Numbered from the stretch's first letter, positions 13,270-24,359 are shown. The stretch: DNA of 64,000 bases from Prosapia bicincta (GCA_036971475.1 JBAIZL010000028.1:790001-854000), one strand, 5' to 3'. A program made the numbers and translations. The notes: generated from the letters alone by a model not told the origin.

Positions 13270-13368
13270 TCCTTACATTACAATATTTTCCTCTGTTTGA
13301 CGCGTTTCAGAATGACTCCATTTTCAAAACTTAAATCATACTCGTCGGAAAATATTGTAATGTTAGGA
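13270..13368. repeat. 22-bp inverted repeat enclosing a hammerhead-like motif
   Basis: 13270-13291 and 13347-13368 are inverted copies (core ACAATATTTTCC) with one mismatch. The 55-bp interior holds the motif described in the next entry. Confidence 0.8.
13297..13335 (-). ncRNA. Degenerate hammerhead-like motif
   Basis: On the minus strand, TTGAAAA (13327-13321, expected CTGANGA) is followed by a 12-base segment TGGAGTCATTCT, then GAAAC (13308-13304), then the palindromic stem III ACGCGT and a C, giving the classical GAAACGCGTC cleavage arrangement. The 3' half is textbook. The 5' core has lost C3 and G8, so the motif should be inactive. Confidence 0.35.
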
Positions 13369-14479
13369 AAGAAAGATAAAATGTACTCAAATACATAGAA
13401 ATATTCCTAACAGAAATGAAGATAAGTATATTAAGCATTACAACTATAAAGTAATCCAATTAAGGTTAGACTTGTATTATTAGTGGAATATTTACATATC
13501 CATCTATTTATTCTATACTTTTACTAAATTTTAAAATAGATTAATTAGTTTTGTACCTTCCTAAACTTTTCTAAATGTAAAGTAAGTCGTACAATAACAG
13601 TCATTAAAAATAATAGAAGTCATCTATTTCTATTTAATGATACCAAACTATATTTCTCGGTTAGGCTAAACGTTTCTAAACTAGTGAATCCGACGCTACT
13701 TTTGAAGGGCAATATTTGCTTGGTAATAACAAATGTTATATCATAAAAAATAAATGTATCAACATTAATTAGATACACACTAAAGTAATAAATGCAAAAT
13801 ATAAAAAACGATAAAAAATATAAGTTACTTAGATTTGAATTTATAGTGGAATCTATGTATTCTATAATTTCTTTGTCAACGTATGAAATTAAATTAAGTT
13901 TTAAATACTAAATCCTATTTCGTACATTCTGGTGACATTATATTGTAAACATAATTTGATAGCATTTGATTATTAGAAGCTTACATCAATGTATAACGTA
14001 ATATAATATTAGACTTAACAACTAACCAAAGAAATAATTTATGATTAATTCTAAAAACCTTTACAATTTACAAAACTTATTCATTATTCAGTGATACATT
14101 TTCCAGCATGTATCAAAATGAATATTATCAATAGAAAATCCATAATTACTCTCATACATTTAAATATTGATATAATTTTTCTGTAGGAAAGAAAAATGGT
14201 TAATGTATGAAACAAAAACTCAAAAATTGTAAAAATATGTTTCAAAGTACGGAGAATAGAGTAGTTCATGGCTTTTAGAATTTTTGGTAAATCGTCGTAT
14301 AATGCGAACCCACGTTTCTCAAAAAGTGGACAAATAGTTTAATGGTGTAGCTACGGACGTTTTCACTTGATAAGAATTTTTCAGTCATAGTTTTTCTTAA
14401 AAGATTGGAGAATTATTTTTATTCAAAGGCCAAGTTTGTATTAGCTAGAAATTTATTAATAACATTCAACTACCCAAAA
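13369..14479. other. Non-coding AT-rich DNA
   Basis: No recognisable element. A 61-codon minus-strand open frame at 14084-14269 is AT-rich hydrophobic sequence with no recognisable feature. Confidence 0.5.
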
Positions 14480-14575
14480 CAGGGATGGGCGGATTCCAAA
14501 TCTCGATTCCACGAATCGTCGATACTCGCCTCTCCATCGACTACAGTGCAGACTCCGATTCTTGTTTCTTTAACT
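14480..14575 (+). mobile_element. Possible hAT-type element end (truncated)
   Basis: CAGGGATGGGC at 14480-14490 is a typical hAT terminal sequence. It is followed by a patch, GC-richer than its surroundings, with repeated GATTCC/GAATCG/CGATACTCG motifs, as seen in subterminal regions of hAT elements. No matching inverted end was found downstream within the next few hundred bases, so this is at best a one-ended fragment. Confidence 0.3.
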
Positions 14576-14767
14576 GTTAAAATACTTGTGCCGTGTAATT
14601 TATAGGAAATATAATTAGTTGTTGAAAATGTCTTATTTATGTATTAGTTACATTCTAATATATTCCCTACGAAAATATTATTATTACAGATTTATACAGA
14701 ACTCAGTAGCGTAATAATAATAAATAATAATCAGTAACCCTTGCTACGAATGTTGAAACACCGTTGA

Positions 14768-14806
14768 TGTACATTTCGCTAGCATTGTTAGCATCATCAG
14801 GAGATT
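14768..14806 (-). ncRNA. Hammerhead-ribozyme-like module (minus copy)
   Basis: The minus strand reads CTGATGA (14800-14794, exact consensus), then T, then stem II GCTA-acaatgc-TAGC, then GAAA (14777-14774), then the palindrome TGTACA as stem III, then UC as the cleavage site. All core nucleotides are intact. Stem I is weak: the bases before the core (ATCTC) do not pair with the AACGG after the cleavage site. A degraded sister copy lies in inverted orientation at 14838-14872. Confidence 0.5.
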
Positions 14807-14837
14807 ACAAATATACTGACCTTCTATATACTTGTAA

Positions 14838-14872
14838 CCTTCTAATTAGTGTTTGCGAAATGTACACCAAGG
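14838..14872 (+). ncRNA. Degenerate hammerhead-like module (plus copy)
   Basis: CCTT (14838-14841) is followed by CTAATTA (expected CTGANGA, two changes), a short 8-base stem II remnant, GAAA at 14857-14860, TGTACACC, and AAGG at 14869-14872, which pairs perfectly with CCTT as stem I. Its GAAATGTACA block matches the minus copy, with which it forms a divergent pair. Confidence 0.35.
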
Positions 14873-14997
14873 GTGTCTAAAAATTTGTAGCACGGGCTAT
14901 TGCTGTTTATTCATCAAATGCGGTAAGTGAAAATATTTGAAGAATCGACTCACCACTTGCCACCGCACTAATGATTGGATGAGAAATTGATGTTAAT

Positions 14998-15118
14998 AAA
15001 GTTTTTTTTCAAATATTTATTCCCTATTAAATTATAGTAAAATTGGGGGGGTCTATCTGGATACGAACTATGAATCTTCATGTTCAAAGTCTAGCGCGCT
15101 TTGGCACTGCACCAATTT
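14998..15118 (-). mobile_element. tRNA-derived SINE fragment
   Basis: The minus strand reads like a tRNA gene head: an A-box-like TGGTGCAGTGCC (15114-15103), then GCGCGCTAGACTTTGAAC resembling an anticodon arm, then a B-box-like AGTTCGTATCC (15069-15059), spaced 33 bp apart as in tRNA genes. It continues for about 60 bp and ends in a short A tract (about 15009-15002), as expected for a SINE tail. The B box has one change from the GGTTCGANNCC consensus and the aminoacyl stem is not closed, so a functional tRNA is unlikely. Confidence 0.5.
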
Positions 15119-15811
15119 TCCAATACCAAAAAGTGAATTTCTCAAAGACGTATATGAATTTTTCCCCACATCTGGTTGTCGTCAAAACCTCTACTGTACA
15201 ACGTTAAACTGTTCCCATGGTTACCACAAAATATCATAGATAGTGATGTAATATTAATTCAAACAACCTCTCACCACAAATTCAACAAATTTTATTTTTC
15301 AAATAAAGAAATTCAAATCAGAATTTGTATATTTTCTTGTAAAGTTTTATTCGTTTGGTATAAAATATTTTAAAAATAAAACAATATTTTTTACCTACGT
15401 CAAAAATTGTTTTATCTGGTTTTGTGTTGTATATAGTAGTTTAATAATTTACGTACACTTGTTTTTTTTAATAATCAATGAGAGTTGGCTGACACAGTCA
15501 ATGTGAGTTAAAAACACATTGTCATATTTTTGTCAAATATCAAACATATTCTTGATGAAATTAAAGCACTACAGAAAAATTAATATTTTGTCTTAAAATT
15601 AAATACAAAAAATAACAAAATAAAATTTTGAATGTAAATTAAAAATTTGTAATATATTTTTCGCCTACTACCGATGAGAACTGAGCTGATGTTTTGTATA
15701 ATTATTTATCTTCGACGACAATATATTAATCAGTTTTAAAAATAACAGACAAACAAATAAAGTAAAAATTAATAAAAAAGGAACATTTCAAGTGCCTCTA
15801 AATTATCTGTG
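15119..15811. other. Non-coding AT-rich DNA
   Basis: No feature identified. A 65-codon plus-strand open frame at 15176-15373 has no recognisable features. Confidence 0.5.
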
Positions 15812-18800
15812 ACATTAAAGTTAAACGTGTCGTACTCCCATAAAATCTACAACTTCCCGGGAACATTAAAGTTAAACGTGTCGTACTCCCATAAAATCTA
15901 CAACTTCCCGGGAACATTAAAGTTAAACGTGTCGTACTCCCATAAAATATACAACTTCCCGGGAACATTAAAGTTAAACGTGTCGTACTCCCATAAAATA
16001 TACAACTTCCCGGGAACATTAAAGTTAAACGTGTCGTACTCCCATAAAATCTACAACTCCCCGGGAACATTAAAGTTAAAAGTGTCGTACTCCCATAAAA
16101 TCTACAACTTCCCGGGAGCATTAAAGTTAAACGTGTCGTACTCCCATAAAATCTACAACTTCCCGGGAACATTAAAGTTAAACGTGTCGTACTCCCATAA
16201 AATATACAACTTCCCGGGAACATTAAAGTTAAACGTGTCGTACTCCCATAAAATCTACAACTTCCCGGGAACATTAAAGTTAAACGTGTCGTACTCCCAT
16301 AAAATCTACAATTTCCCGGGAACATTAAAGTTAAACGTGTCGTACTCCCATAAAATCTACAACTTCCCGGGAACATTAAAGTTAAACGTGTCGTACTCCC
16401 ATAAAATCTACAACTTCCCGGGAACATTAAAGTTAAACGTGTCGTACTCCCATAAAATCTACAACTTCCCGGGAACATTAAAGTTAAACGTGTCGTACTC
16501 CCTTAAAATCTACAACTTCCCGGGAACATTAAAGTTAAACGTGTCGTACTCCCATAAAATATACAACTTCCCGGGAATATTAAAGTTAAACGTGTCGTAC
16601 TCCCATAAAATCTACAACTTCCCGGGAACATTAAAGTTAAACGTGTCGTATTCCCATAAAATCTACAACTTCCCGGGAACATTAAAGTTAAACGTGTCGT
16701 ACTCCCATAAAATCTACAACTTCCCGGGAACATTAAAGTTAAACGTGTCGTACTCCCATAAAATCTACCACTTCCCGGGAACATTAAAGTTAAACGTGTC
16801 GTACTCCCATAAAATCTACAACTTCCCGGGAACATTAAAGTTAAACGTGTCGTACTCCCATAAAATCTACAACTTCCCGGGAACATTAAAGTTAAACGTG
16901 TCGTACTCCCATAAAATCGACAACTTCCCGGGAACATTAAAGTTAAACGTGTCGTACTCCCATAAAATCTACAACTTCCCGGGAACATTAAAGTTAAACG
17001 TGTCGTACTCCCATAAAATCTACAACTTCCCGGGAACATTAAAGTTAAACGTGTCGTACTCCCATAAAATCTACAATTTCCCGGGAACATTAAAGTTAAA
17101 CGTGTCGTACTCCCATAAAATCTACAACTTCCCGGGAACATTAAAGTTAAACGTGTCGTACTCCCATAAAATCTACAACTTCCCGGGAACATTAAAGTTA
17201 AACGTGTCGTACTCCCATAAAATCTACAACTTCCCGGGAACATTAAAGTTAAACGTGTCGTACTCCCATAAAATCTACAACTTCCCGGGAACATTAAAGT
17301 TAAACGTGTCGTACTCCCATAAAATCTACAACTTCCCGGGAACATTAAAGTTAAACGTGTCGTACTCCCATAAAATCTACAACTTCCCGGGAACATTAAA
17401 GTTAAACGTGTCGTACTCCCATAAAATCTACAACTTCCCGGGAACATTAAAGTTAAACGTGTCGTACTCCCATAAAATCTACAACTCATCGGGAACATTA
17501 AAGTTAAACGTGTCGTACTCCATAAAATCTACAACTTCCCGGGAACATTAAAGTTAAACGTGTCGTACTCCCATAAAATCTACAACTTCCCGGGAACATT
17601 AAAGTTAAACATGTCGTACTACCATAAAATCTACAACTCCCCGGGAACATTAAAGTTAAACGTGTCGTACTCCCATAAAATCTACAACTCCCCGGGAACA
17701 TTAAAGTTAAACGTGTCGCACTCCCATAAAATCTACAACTCCCCGGGAACATTAAAGTTAAACGTGTCGTACTCCCATAAAATCTACAACTCCCCGGGAA
17801 CATTAAAGTTAAACGTGTCGCACTCCCATAAAATCTACATCTCCCCGGGAACATTAAAGTTAAACGTGTCACTCCCATAAAATCTACATCTCCCCGGGAA
17901 CATTAAAGTTAAACGTGTCACTCCCATAAAATCTACATCTCCCCGGGAACATTAAAGTTAAACGTGTCACTCCCATAAAATCTACATCTCCCCGGGAACA
18001 TTAAAGTTAAACGTGTCACTCCCATAAAATCTACATCTCCCCTGGAACATTAAAGTTAAACGTGTCGTACTCCCATAAAATCTACAACTTCCCGGGAACA
18101 TTAAAGTTAAACGTGTCGTACTCCCATAAAATCTACATCTCCCCGGGAACATTAAAGTTAAACGTGTCACTCCCATAAAATCTACATCTCCCCGGGAACA
18201 TTAAAGTTAAACGTGTCACTCCCATAAAATCTACATCTCCCCGGGAACATTAAAGTTAAACGTGTCGTACTCCCATAAAATCTACATCTCCCCGGGAACA
18301 TTAAAGTTAAACGTGTCACTCCCATAAAATCTACATCTCCCCGGGAACATTAAAGTTAAACATGTCGTACTCCCATAAAATCTACAACTTCCCGGGAACA
18401 TTAAAGTTAAACGTGTCGTACTCCCATAAAATCTACATCTCCCCGGGAACATTAAAGTTAAACGTGTCACTCCCATAAAATCTACATCTCCCCGGGAACA
18501 TTAAAGTTAAACGTGTCACTCCCATAAAATCTACATCTCCCCGGGAACATTAAAGTTAAACGTGTCGTACTCCCATAAAATCTACAACTTCCCGGGAACA
18601 TTAAAGTTAAACGTGTCGCACTCCCATAAAATCTACATCTCCCCGGGAACATTAAAGTTAAACGTGTCACTCCCATAAAATCTACATCTCCCCGGGAACA
18701 TTAAAGTTAAACGTGTCACTCCCATAAAATCTACATCTCCCCGGGAACATTAAAGTTAAACGTGTCGTACTCCCATAAAATCTACAACTTCCCGGGAACA

Positions 18801-19944
18801 TTAAAGTTAAACGTGTCACTCCCATAAAATCTACAACTTCCCGGGAACATTAAAGTTAAACGTGTCACTCCCATAAAATCTACATCTCCCCGGGAACATT
18901 AAAGTTAAACGTGTCGTACTCCCATAAAATCTACAACTTCCCGGGAACATTAAAGTTAAACGTGTCGCACTCCCATAAAATCTACATCTCCCCGGGAACA
19001 TTAAAGTTAAACGTGTCACTCCCATAAAATCTACATCTCCCCGGGAACATTAAAGTTAAACGTGTCACTCCCATAAAATCTACATCTCCCCGGGAACATT
19101 AAAGTTAAACGTGTCGTACTCCCATAAAATCTACAACTTCCCGGGAACATTAAAGTTAAACGTGTCACTCCCATAAAATCTACAACTTCCCGGGAACATT
19201 AAAGTTAAACGTGTCGTACTCCCATAAAATCTACAACTCCCCGGGAACATTAAAGTTAAACGTGTCGCACTCCAATAAAATCTACATCTCCCCGGGAACA
19301 TTAAAGTTAAACGTGTCGTACTCCCATAAAATCTACAACTTCCCGGGAACATTAAAGTTAAACGTGTCACTCCCATAAAATCTACAACTTCCCGGGAACA
19401 TTAAAGTTAAACGTGTCGTACTCCCATAAAATCTACATCTCCCCGGGAACATTAAAGTTAAACGTGTCGTACTCCCATAAAATCTACAACTTCCCGGGAA
19501 CATTAAAGTTAAACGTGTCGTACTCCCATAAAATCTACAACTTCCCGGGAACATTAAAGTTAAACGTGTCGTACTCCCATAAAATCTACAACTTCCCGGG
19601 AACATTAAAGTTAAACGTGTCGTACTCCCATAAAATCGACAACTTCCCGGGAACATTAAAGTTAAACGTGTCGTACTCCCATAAAATCTACATCTCCCCG
19701 GGAACATTAAAGTTAAACGTGTCACTCCCATAAAATCTACATCTCCCCGGGAACATTAAAGTTAAACGTGTCGTACTCCCATAAAATCTACAACTTCCCG
19801 GGAACATTAAAGTTAAACGTGTCGTACTCCCATAAAATCTACATCTCCCCGGGAACATTAAAGTTAAACGTGTCGTACTCCCATAAAATCTACATCTCCC
19901 CGGGAACATTAAAGTTAAACGTGTCACTCCCATAAAATCTACAA
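15812..19944. repeat. 51/49-bp minisatellite, about 82 units
   Basis: The unit is ACATTAAAGTTAAACGTGTC, then GTACTCCCATAAAATCTAC, then AACTTCCCGGGA (51 bp). Up to about 17.5 kb it is nearly uniform at 51 bp. From about 17.86 kb a second type appears, with ATCTCCCC in place of AACTTCCC and often a 2-bp deletion (GTCACTCCC for GTCGTACTCCC), giving 49-bp units. Mixed blocks recur with shifts of 200, 300 and 349 bp, which equal exact sums of 51s and 49s. Because 51 is divisible by 3 and some frames lack stops, very long open frames exist on both strands (580 codons plus, 331 and 226 minus). These are repeat artefacts. Confidence 0.97.
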
Positions 19945-20474
19945 GATTTAGATTATCTTCGTCGTAAATGTTTTGAAATTTGAAAACCATCGTATTTAAA
20001 TTTTAAATACTTCCAACTGCCTATGCTTTTATACTTAGCCGTTCGAAATAGCGACCTAGTTTGTTTACTATTTACCCGACTTAGTTTATTAAACCTGAGT
20101 AGCGAGTTTAGTTTATTCTTTTTAGATAATATCGAAAAAAGTATTTTTTAAACCTTTTACAAAAATATTCAACTTTATGCTTATCATGAAAACGTTCGTT
20201 AGCGGTAAGGTCACAATAACTCAGTGTTTTTATACTTCAGTTGGTTATTTTAGTGCTGAGTATTTAGTTCAAATCTTATACCTAAATAATTAATCTTGTT
20301 CTTATTTAGCAATTTATTTGATGATTAATGAGTTATTCCATATTTTCTTCATTTTTATTAAATTTAAAGCTTCTTCAATGATTAAATCATAATATAATTC
20401 CCTCAAGTTGATTAAAATGAAGGATATGATAGCTTAAAGTTGTAATCTATTGAAGAGAAAGCTCTTTGCCTTAC
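19945..20474 (-). other. Presumed intron start of the LRR gene
   Basis: Unique AT-rich DNA between the minisatellite and the exon. On the minus strand it begins with GTAAGG (20474-20469), a canonical 5' splice site directly after the coding exon. The rest shows no coding potential. Confidence 0.6.
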
Positions 20475-20818
20475 CTAAGATTATCAAAGTTAAGTTTGAG
20501 GCTGTCCACATTCAACCTCAGGCTCCGGAAACTGTTCTCGGCAAGATCATCTAGCTGGGAGTACGAAATCGTAAGGTCTATTTTAACCTCTGGTTCGAAC
20601 CTATCTTGCAGGGCGCTTACCACTTGAGAGAAAGAAGTCATCCTTTCGCACGTCACCTGGATGGCACCTACATGATCTTCTTGATGTTTGCAGGTACATG
20701 GGGAGATTTCCCGTCTGACGGCACAGTGGAAAGACGTACCAACTGTTAGCCCCAATAAACTGTACAGGAATGTATTCGCTATAACTAACTGGAATATTAA
20801 AGTCCACAATGACGGCAT
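20475..20818 (-). CDS. Secreted leucine-rich-repeat protein, first coding exon (partial)
   Basis: Minus strand, 114 codons plus two bases, ending at AG|GTAAGG, so the following intron is phase 2. The start is ATG at 20818: the frame upstream of it closes at a TAA about 50 bp further 5'. Residues 4-26 are hydrophobic (LWTLIFQLVIANTFLYSLLG), a signal peptide. Cysteines 32, 41, 43 and 57 follow the CxnCxCxnC pattern of an LRR N-terminal cap. Residues 78-114 (KIDLTISYSQLDDL, then LRLNVDSLKLNFDNL) look like the first leucine-rich repeats, with the F/L spacing of extracellular LRR proteins. The likely product is a cell-surface or secreted LRR protein. I cannot assign a named orthologue. Coding composition is GC-richer than the surroundings. 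The remaining exons are not visible in the window. Confidence 0.72.
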
Positions 20819-21014
20819 CACGCTGACAACAACGCCTAAACACAACACTGGCTTCGCTCGGCTTTAGCACCAACGGACTCGCTTTCCACACTAAGATTGT
20901 CTTAGCTACCGAACACTGAAACCGTGCACTCGACAATAGTTATTGTCCCTGACGAAAGACAGCGTCTCGGTGCTTCTAGTTAACTCTTTTGGTACTCCCC
21001 ACCACTGTCACCAA
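20819..21014 (-). other. Probable 5' UTR part of the LRR-gene exon, with 3' splice acceptor
   Basis: Minus-strand sequence upstream of the ATG is GC-richer than the flanking DNA, with an in-frame stop. At 21015 it meets a strong acceptor: a T-rich tract and TTGTTCACAG, then the exon. This suggests at least one upstream non-coding exon. Alternatively transcription starts within this segment. Confidence 0.4.
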
Positions 21015-23029
21015 CTGTGAACAAAAATATAAACGAAAATTAACAGTTTATATTATAAAATAATTTTTATTGAATTATTACAAAATACCTTGATCTCTAA
21101 CAGGTACAATGGTGATATTCAGAGGTTTTGGAATTCCAGCTAAAATTTAATCAGTGATGACATAATACGAAACAAAATTCCAGAATCAGGAGTCATAAAT
21201 AATTCAACAGACAGACGTTTGACCTAACCTTGGCATAATTCAACTTCACGCAATTTTTTTAGCAATAAATGTTAGAAGTGGAATTACCAACAATTAACGT
21301 TACTACGCTGGCAAAGAAGTAGACCTAAGCAAAATACTGACATTGTGTGTGTGTGTGAGTGTGTTTAAATTTTAAATTTACTATTTAACTTTTGTACTTT
21401 TTAAAACCCGTTAGAAAAGGCTATAGGCCTAAATATGTTTGAATAATTCAGCTAGTTTACCGTCTGTAAAAGTCGCTTGTTAAATAATACAAATAAACGC
21501 TATTAAATAGTCTAGACGTCTGCAACTTCTAAGCTTAACATATCTAAGCGTAAAGGTAAAACGCATTTTGAATTTATTTATACGTTATTCAATGAATGTG
21601 ATAATTATTTGTTGGCAAACCTTTTCAAGCTTCTAAAGGTTTCGTAAATTAAAAATGTTTAAAAAATTTTCCTTCCGTGAGGAAATCTTGCAAATATTCT
21701 TATTACCCTATATTAGGCCACTTCTAATGACTATTTGCATAATAGAAGCATTCAGGGAAGCACTTCTATCAAGATATGATAGCAGAAATATTTTAACTAT
21801 ACTACCCTCATACGGCTTTAATCTTTACTAGTGTTACCGTGTGATACTTGTGTTAATGGCTTCAGGTAGCATCGATTTCGTCAAAGCGTTCTGAATAAGG
21901 TTATGTTAGCATCTAAAGGAAAAGTGATTTATTCTTTATGAGGGGTAAAAAGTCAACAATATGAAAACATGCTGTATGTATTTATCATGTATTTTCTGTA
22001 AACTGTATGAAATGTTTTTACCCGTCAAATTGTGGTGAAGTAACTAAATTGTGAATTCCTACATCATTTTAGCTTTTATAGATATTATGTTTTACAGTCT
22101 TAACTCTAAAACCGTCCCCTTACTGTGAATATATATATATAATTGTTATAGCTACAGAATATAAAATGTTAGTGACAAAATGAGTTGATTGAGAAAAACG
22201 TAGAGATATTTATATATGGTATATGATATTTCATATTCCACCTCTATTTTGAATAATTACGAAAAATGTATAGTCTACATAATTACTTTTTATTATTATT
22301 TTCCGGAGAGATAATTATTTGTAAGTTCTATAAATTGTTCGAAACAGTAAAGTTGTGTTTACATGAATATAATGATATTTATTACAAAAATAGTATGTGA
22401 TGTAGTATATTTCGTTATGTATAGGGCTACCTTTAATTACCACACAATATGGTATGTTATTAAGAGAAACATATGATCGTCAAGGCAGTGGCTGACAGAC
22501 ACGGAAACTCGAATAAAGGATGTAGTTATTAGATAATTTAATAAAATATCGGTAACAGGTAATAATAAAAGGATTTAGTAAATAATTTACTGATTTAAAA
22601 TTTGACTAAACAAATTCAATTGAATTTCATCCTTTAAAAGTATCAGACGCACATAACCAATTTTCCTTTAAAAAATTGCATTAAACCTTTATGATTAATT
22701 ATCAATATATTGAGTTCATTATACAAACATTTATTGACTATAACATTATATTTTATTATTGATTATAATATTTATTAACTAATACAAAATATTGAATAAT
22801 GACATTGTAACGTAACATAAGAAATGAAACATAGCCTACGCGTTAAACAGCTGTTCTACAATATAACCTACGGCAGCAAAACAGCTGTTGTATAAAATCA
22901 GATACGCTCAATTCTCTGATGTCCCGAACTTACGCCTAAAAGTATTAAAAGCGCCCAAAGAAGTTTTCACTTCGAAAAAGTATGAACTACTTCTAAATTA
23001 TAAACAATATTCGACCTGGCTTGTGAGTG
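21015..23029. other. Non-coding AT-rich DNA
   Basis: No gene or element recognised. It includes a short (GT)n at 21343-21364 and a short TA run near 22129-22142. It would contain the promoter or an upstream intron of the LRR gene if that gene is active. Confidence 0.45.
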
Positions 23030-23085
23030 GCTTAGCATCGCTGAAGATGACGAGATATTGTCATTGAAACGCGTTTGATAATACA
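23030..23085 (+). ncRNA. Hammerhead-ribozyme-like module
   Basis: CTGAAGA at 23041-23047 (exact CTGANGA), stem II TGAC-gagatatt-GTCA, TT, then GAAAC at 23066-23070, then a palindromic stem III ACGCGT and a UU site, followed by TGAT. The bases just before the core, ATCG, pair with that TGAT as stem I (one G-U pair). Core and all three stems are present; the expected cleavage base is U rather than the preferred C. Related GTGAGTGG...TAGCAT segments occur on both sides (23024 and 23098). Confidence 0.5.
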
Positions 23086-24008
23086 GTTTTTATAATTGTG
23101 AGTGGTAGCATATTTATTCTTTTATTTATAATTATAAATTGTTTAAAATAAATAGAACAGACGTTATTTTATATCCCCACGTGTCTCCCCTCCTCCATTT
23201 TGTTAGAGGAAAGGAGTAACACGAACAGTTTGATTATATTAAGGGGCATAAAAATATAAAAGGCAATATTTAAAAAGTCATCCGAGTTATAATTATGTTA
23301 ATTTATCGCTAGAAATTCGCAAGGCAAACTAAATAAACTATAAACAATCAATGATGTTATTGTATATATTTTTATTTGCCTAAAAAAATAACACAAATTT
23401 AATTTAAAATAACAGAAGGGTACAGTGAATAATGGGGTTACTTTCAAGTTAGATCCTGTATAGGTGATCACACTTGCGTAAACCGCAGCAAATTTTCTAT
23501 ACATTCTACACATAAACCGCCATGGATTGAAGTCATAAGTCAAGCTAAATGTTCCTAATAAATTTATTTATTTCATACCAGGAAATAATCTACTTCTGGT
23601 TTACAAAACAGAAAATTGTTAGATAGAATTTAGTGATAAGATTAGTTTCAAAATAGATAACATGATTTTGTGTGTATTCAATTCTAGATTTCCTTGAAAC
23701 TCAAAAGTAATTTTGTTTCAATATTAATTTTTTTTTTAAAGTTTTTTTTTATAAAACTATGGCTATGAAATTTGTAGGGAACACGTCACACGACCATCTT
23801 GATCAAATCGGGTTTTTATGACGTCATGCGCTGTTGTGCCTGAAGGCTTCTCTTGCATGTAGGAAATTAACACGAGGAAAACAACTCAATCGTTGCTTAC
23901 ATGTGTGTTATGTTTGTAAAAGTTTTTAAAGATTTCTGTAAGCAACTACTGTAAAACAAATGAACAAAAAAAAACTGCATTTTGTCATACAAACTATATA
24001 TACACAGT
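23086..24008. other. Non-coding stretch, nothing identified
   Basis: AT-rich. An 81-codon minus-strand open frame (23298-23543) has no recognisable domain. A GC-richer patch at 23780-23880 is not recognised. Confidence 0.45.
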
Positions 24009-24051
24009 ACACACACACGCACACGCACACGCACACGCACACGCACACGCA

Positions 24052-24140
<89 letters not shown>
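24009..24140. repeat. (CACACG)n(CA)n(TA)n compound microsatellite
   Basis: CACACG hexamers at about 24013-24055, CA repeats to about 24096, then TA repeats to about 24137. Confidence 0.96.
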
Positions 24141-24184
24141 AAATAAAACAATTTACAAATACAAGAATAATTTATTGAATCTAC

Positions 24185-24227
24185 AATTCAAAGCTTTTTG
24201 TTGGCAAACAGTACCAACATCCTCAGG

Positions 24228-24232
<5 letters not shown>
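24185..24232 (-). ncRNA. Degenerate hammerhead-like module
   Basis: The minus strand reads CTGAGGA (24226-24220, exact CTGANGA), T, stem II GTTGG-tactgtttg-CCAAC, then AAAA where GAAA is expected (G12 changed to A), then the palindrome AAGCTT and T, followed by GAA, which pairs with TTC just before the core as a short stem I. The G12 change should abolish activity. It abuts the (AT)n at 24231. Confidence 0.42.

Positions 24233-24293
<61 letters not shown>
24231..24293. repeat. (AT)n microsatellite
   Basis: About 60 bp of pure TA repeats directly next to the hammerhead-like module. Confidence 0.96.
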
Positions 24294-24295
<2 letters not shown>

Positions 24296-24359
24296 GTACT
24301 GTAATACATAAATGTACAAAATTATCAGTTTTGGTTAAAAAAAGATATAATGGTGGTTT

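Noticed and set aside
15809..17551. 580-codon plus-strand open frame, and 226- and 331-codon minus-strand frames
   Set aside because: They are the 51-bp minisatellite read in frames without a stop. Both strands are open at once and frames break exactly where 49-bp units or a 1-bp deletion occur.
20545..20570. An 11-bp match (TCGTACTCCCA) between the LRR exon minus strand and the 51-bp minisatellite
   Set aside because: The match ends at 11 bp with no extension on either side, so chance is the simplest explanation.
20585..20600. GGTTCGAACC, a perfect B-box-like decamer
   Set aside because: It lies inside the LRR coding exon, with no A box or cloverleaf at the right distance.
23298..23543. 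81-codon minus-strand open frame
   Set aside because: AT-rich composition like its surroundings, with no recognisable feature.
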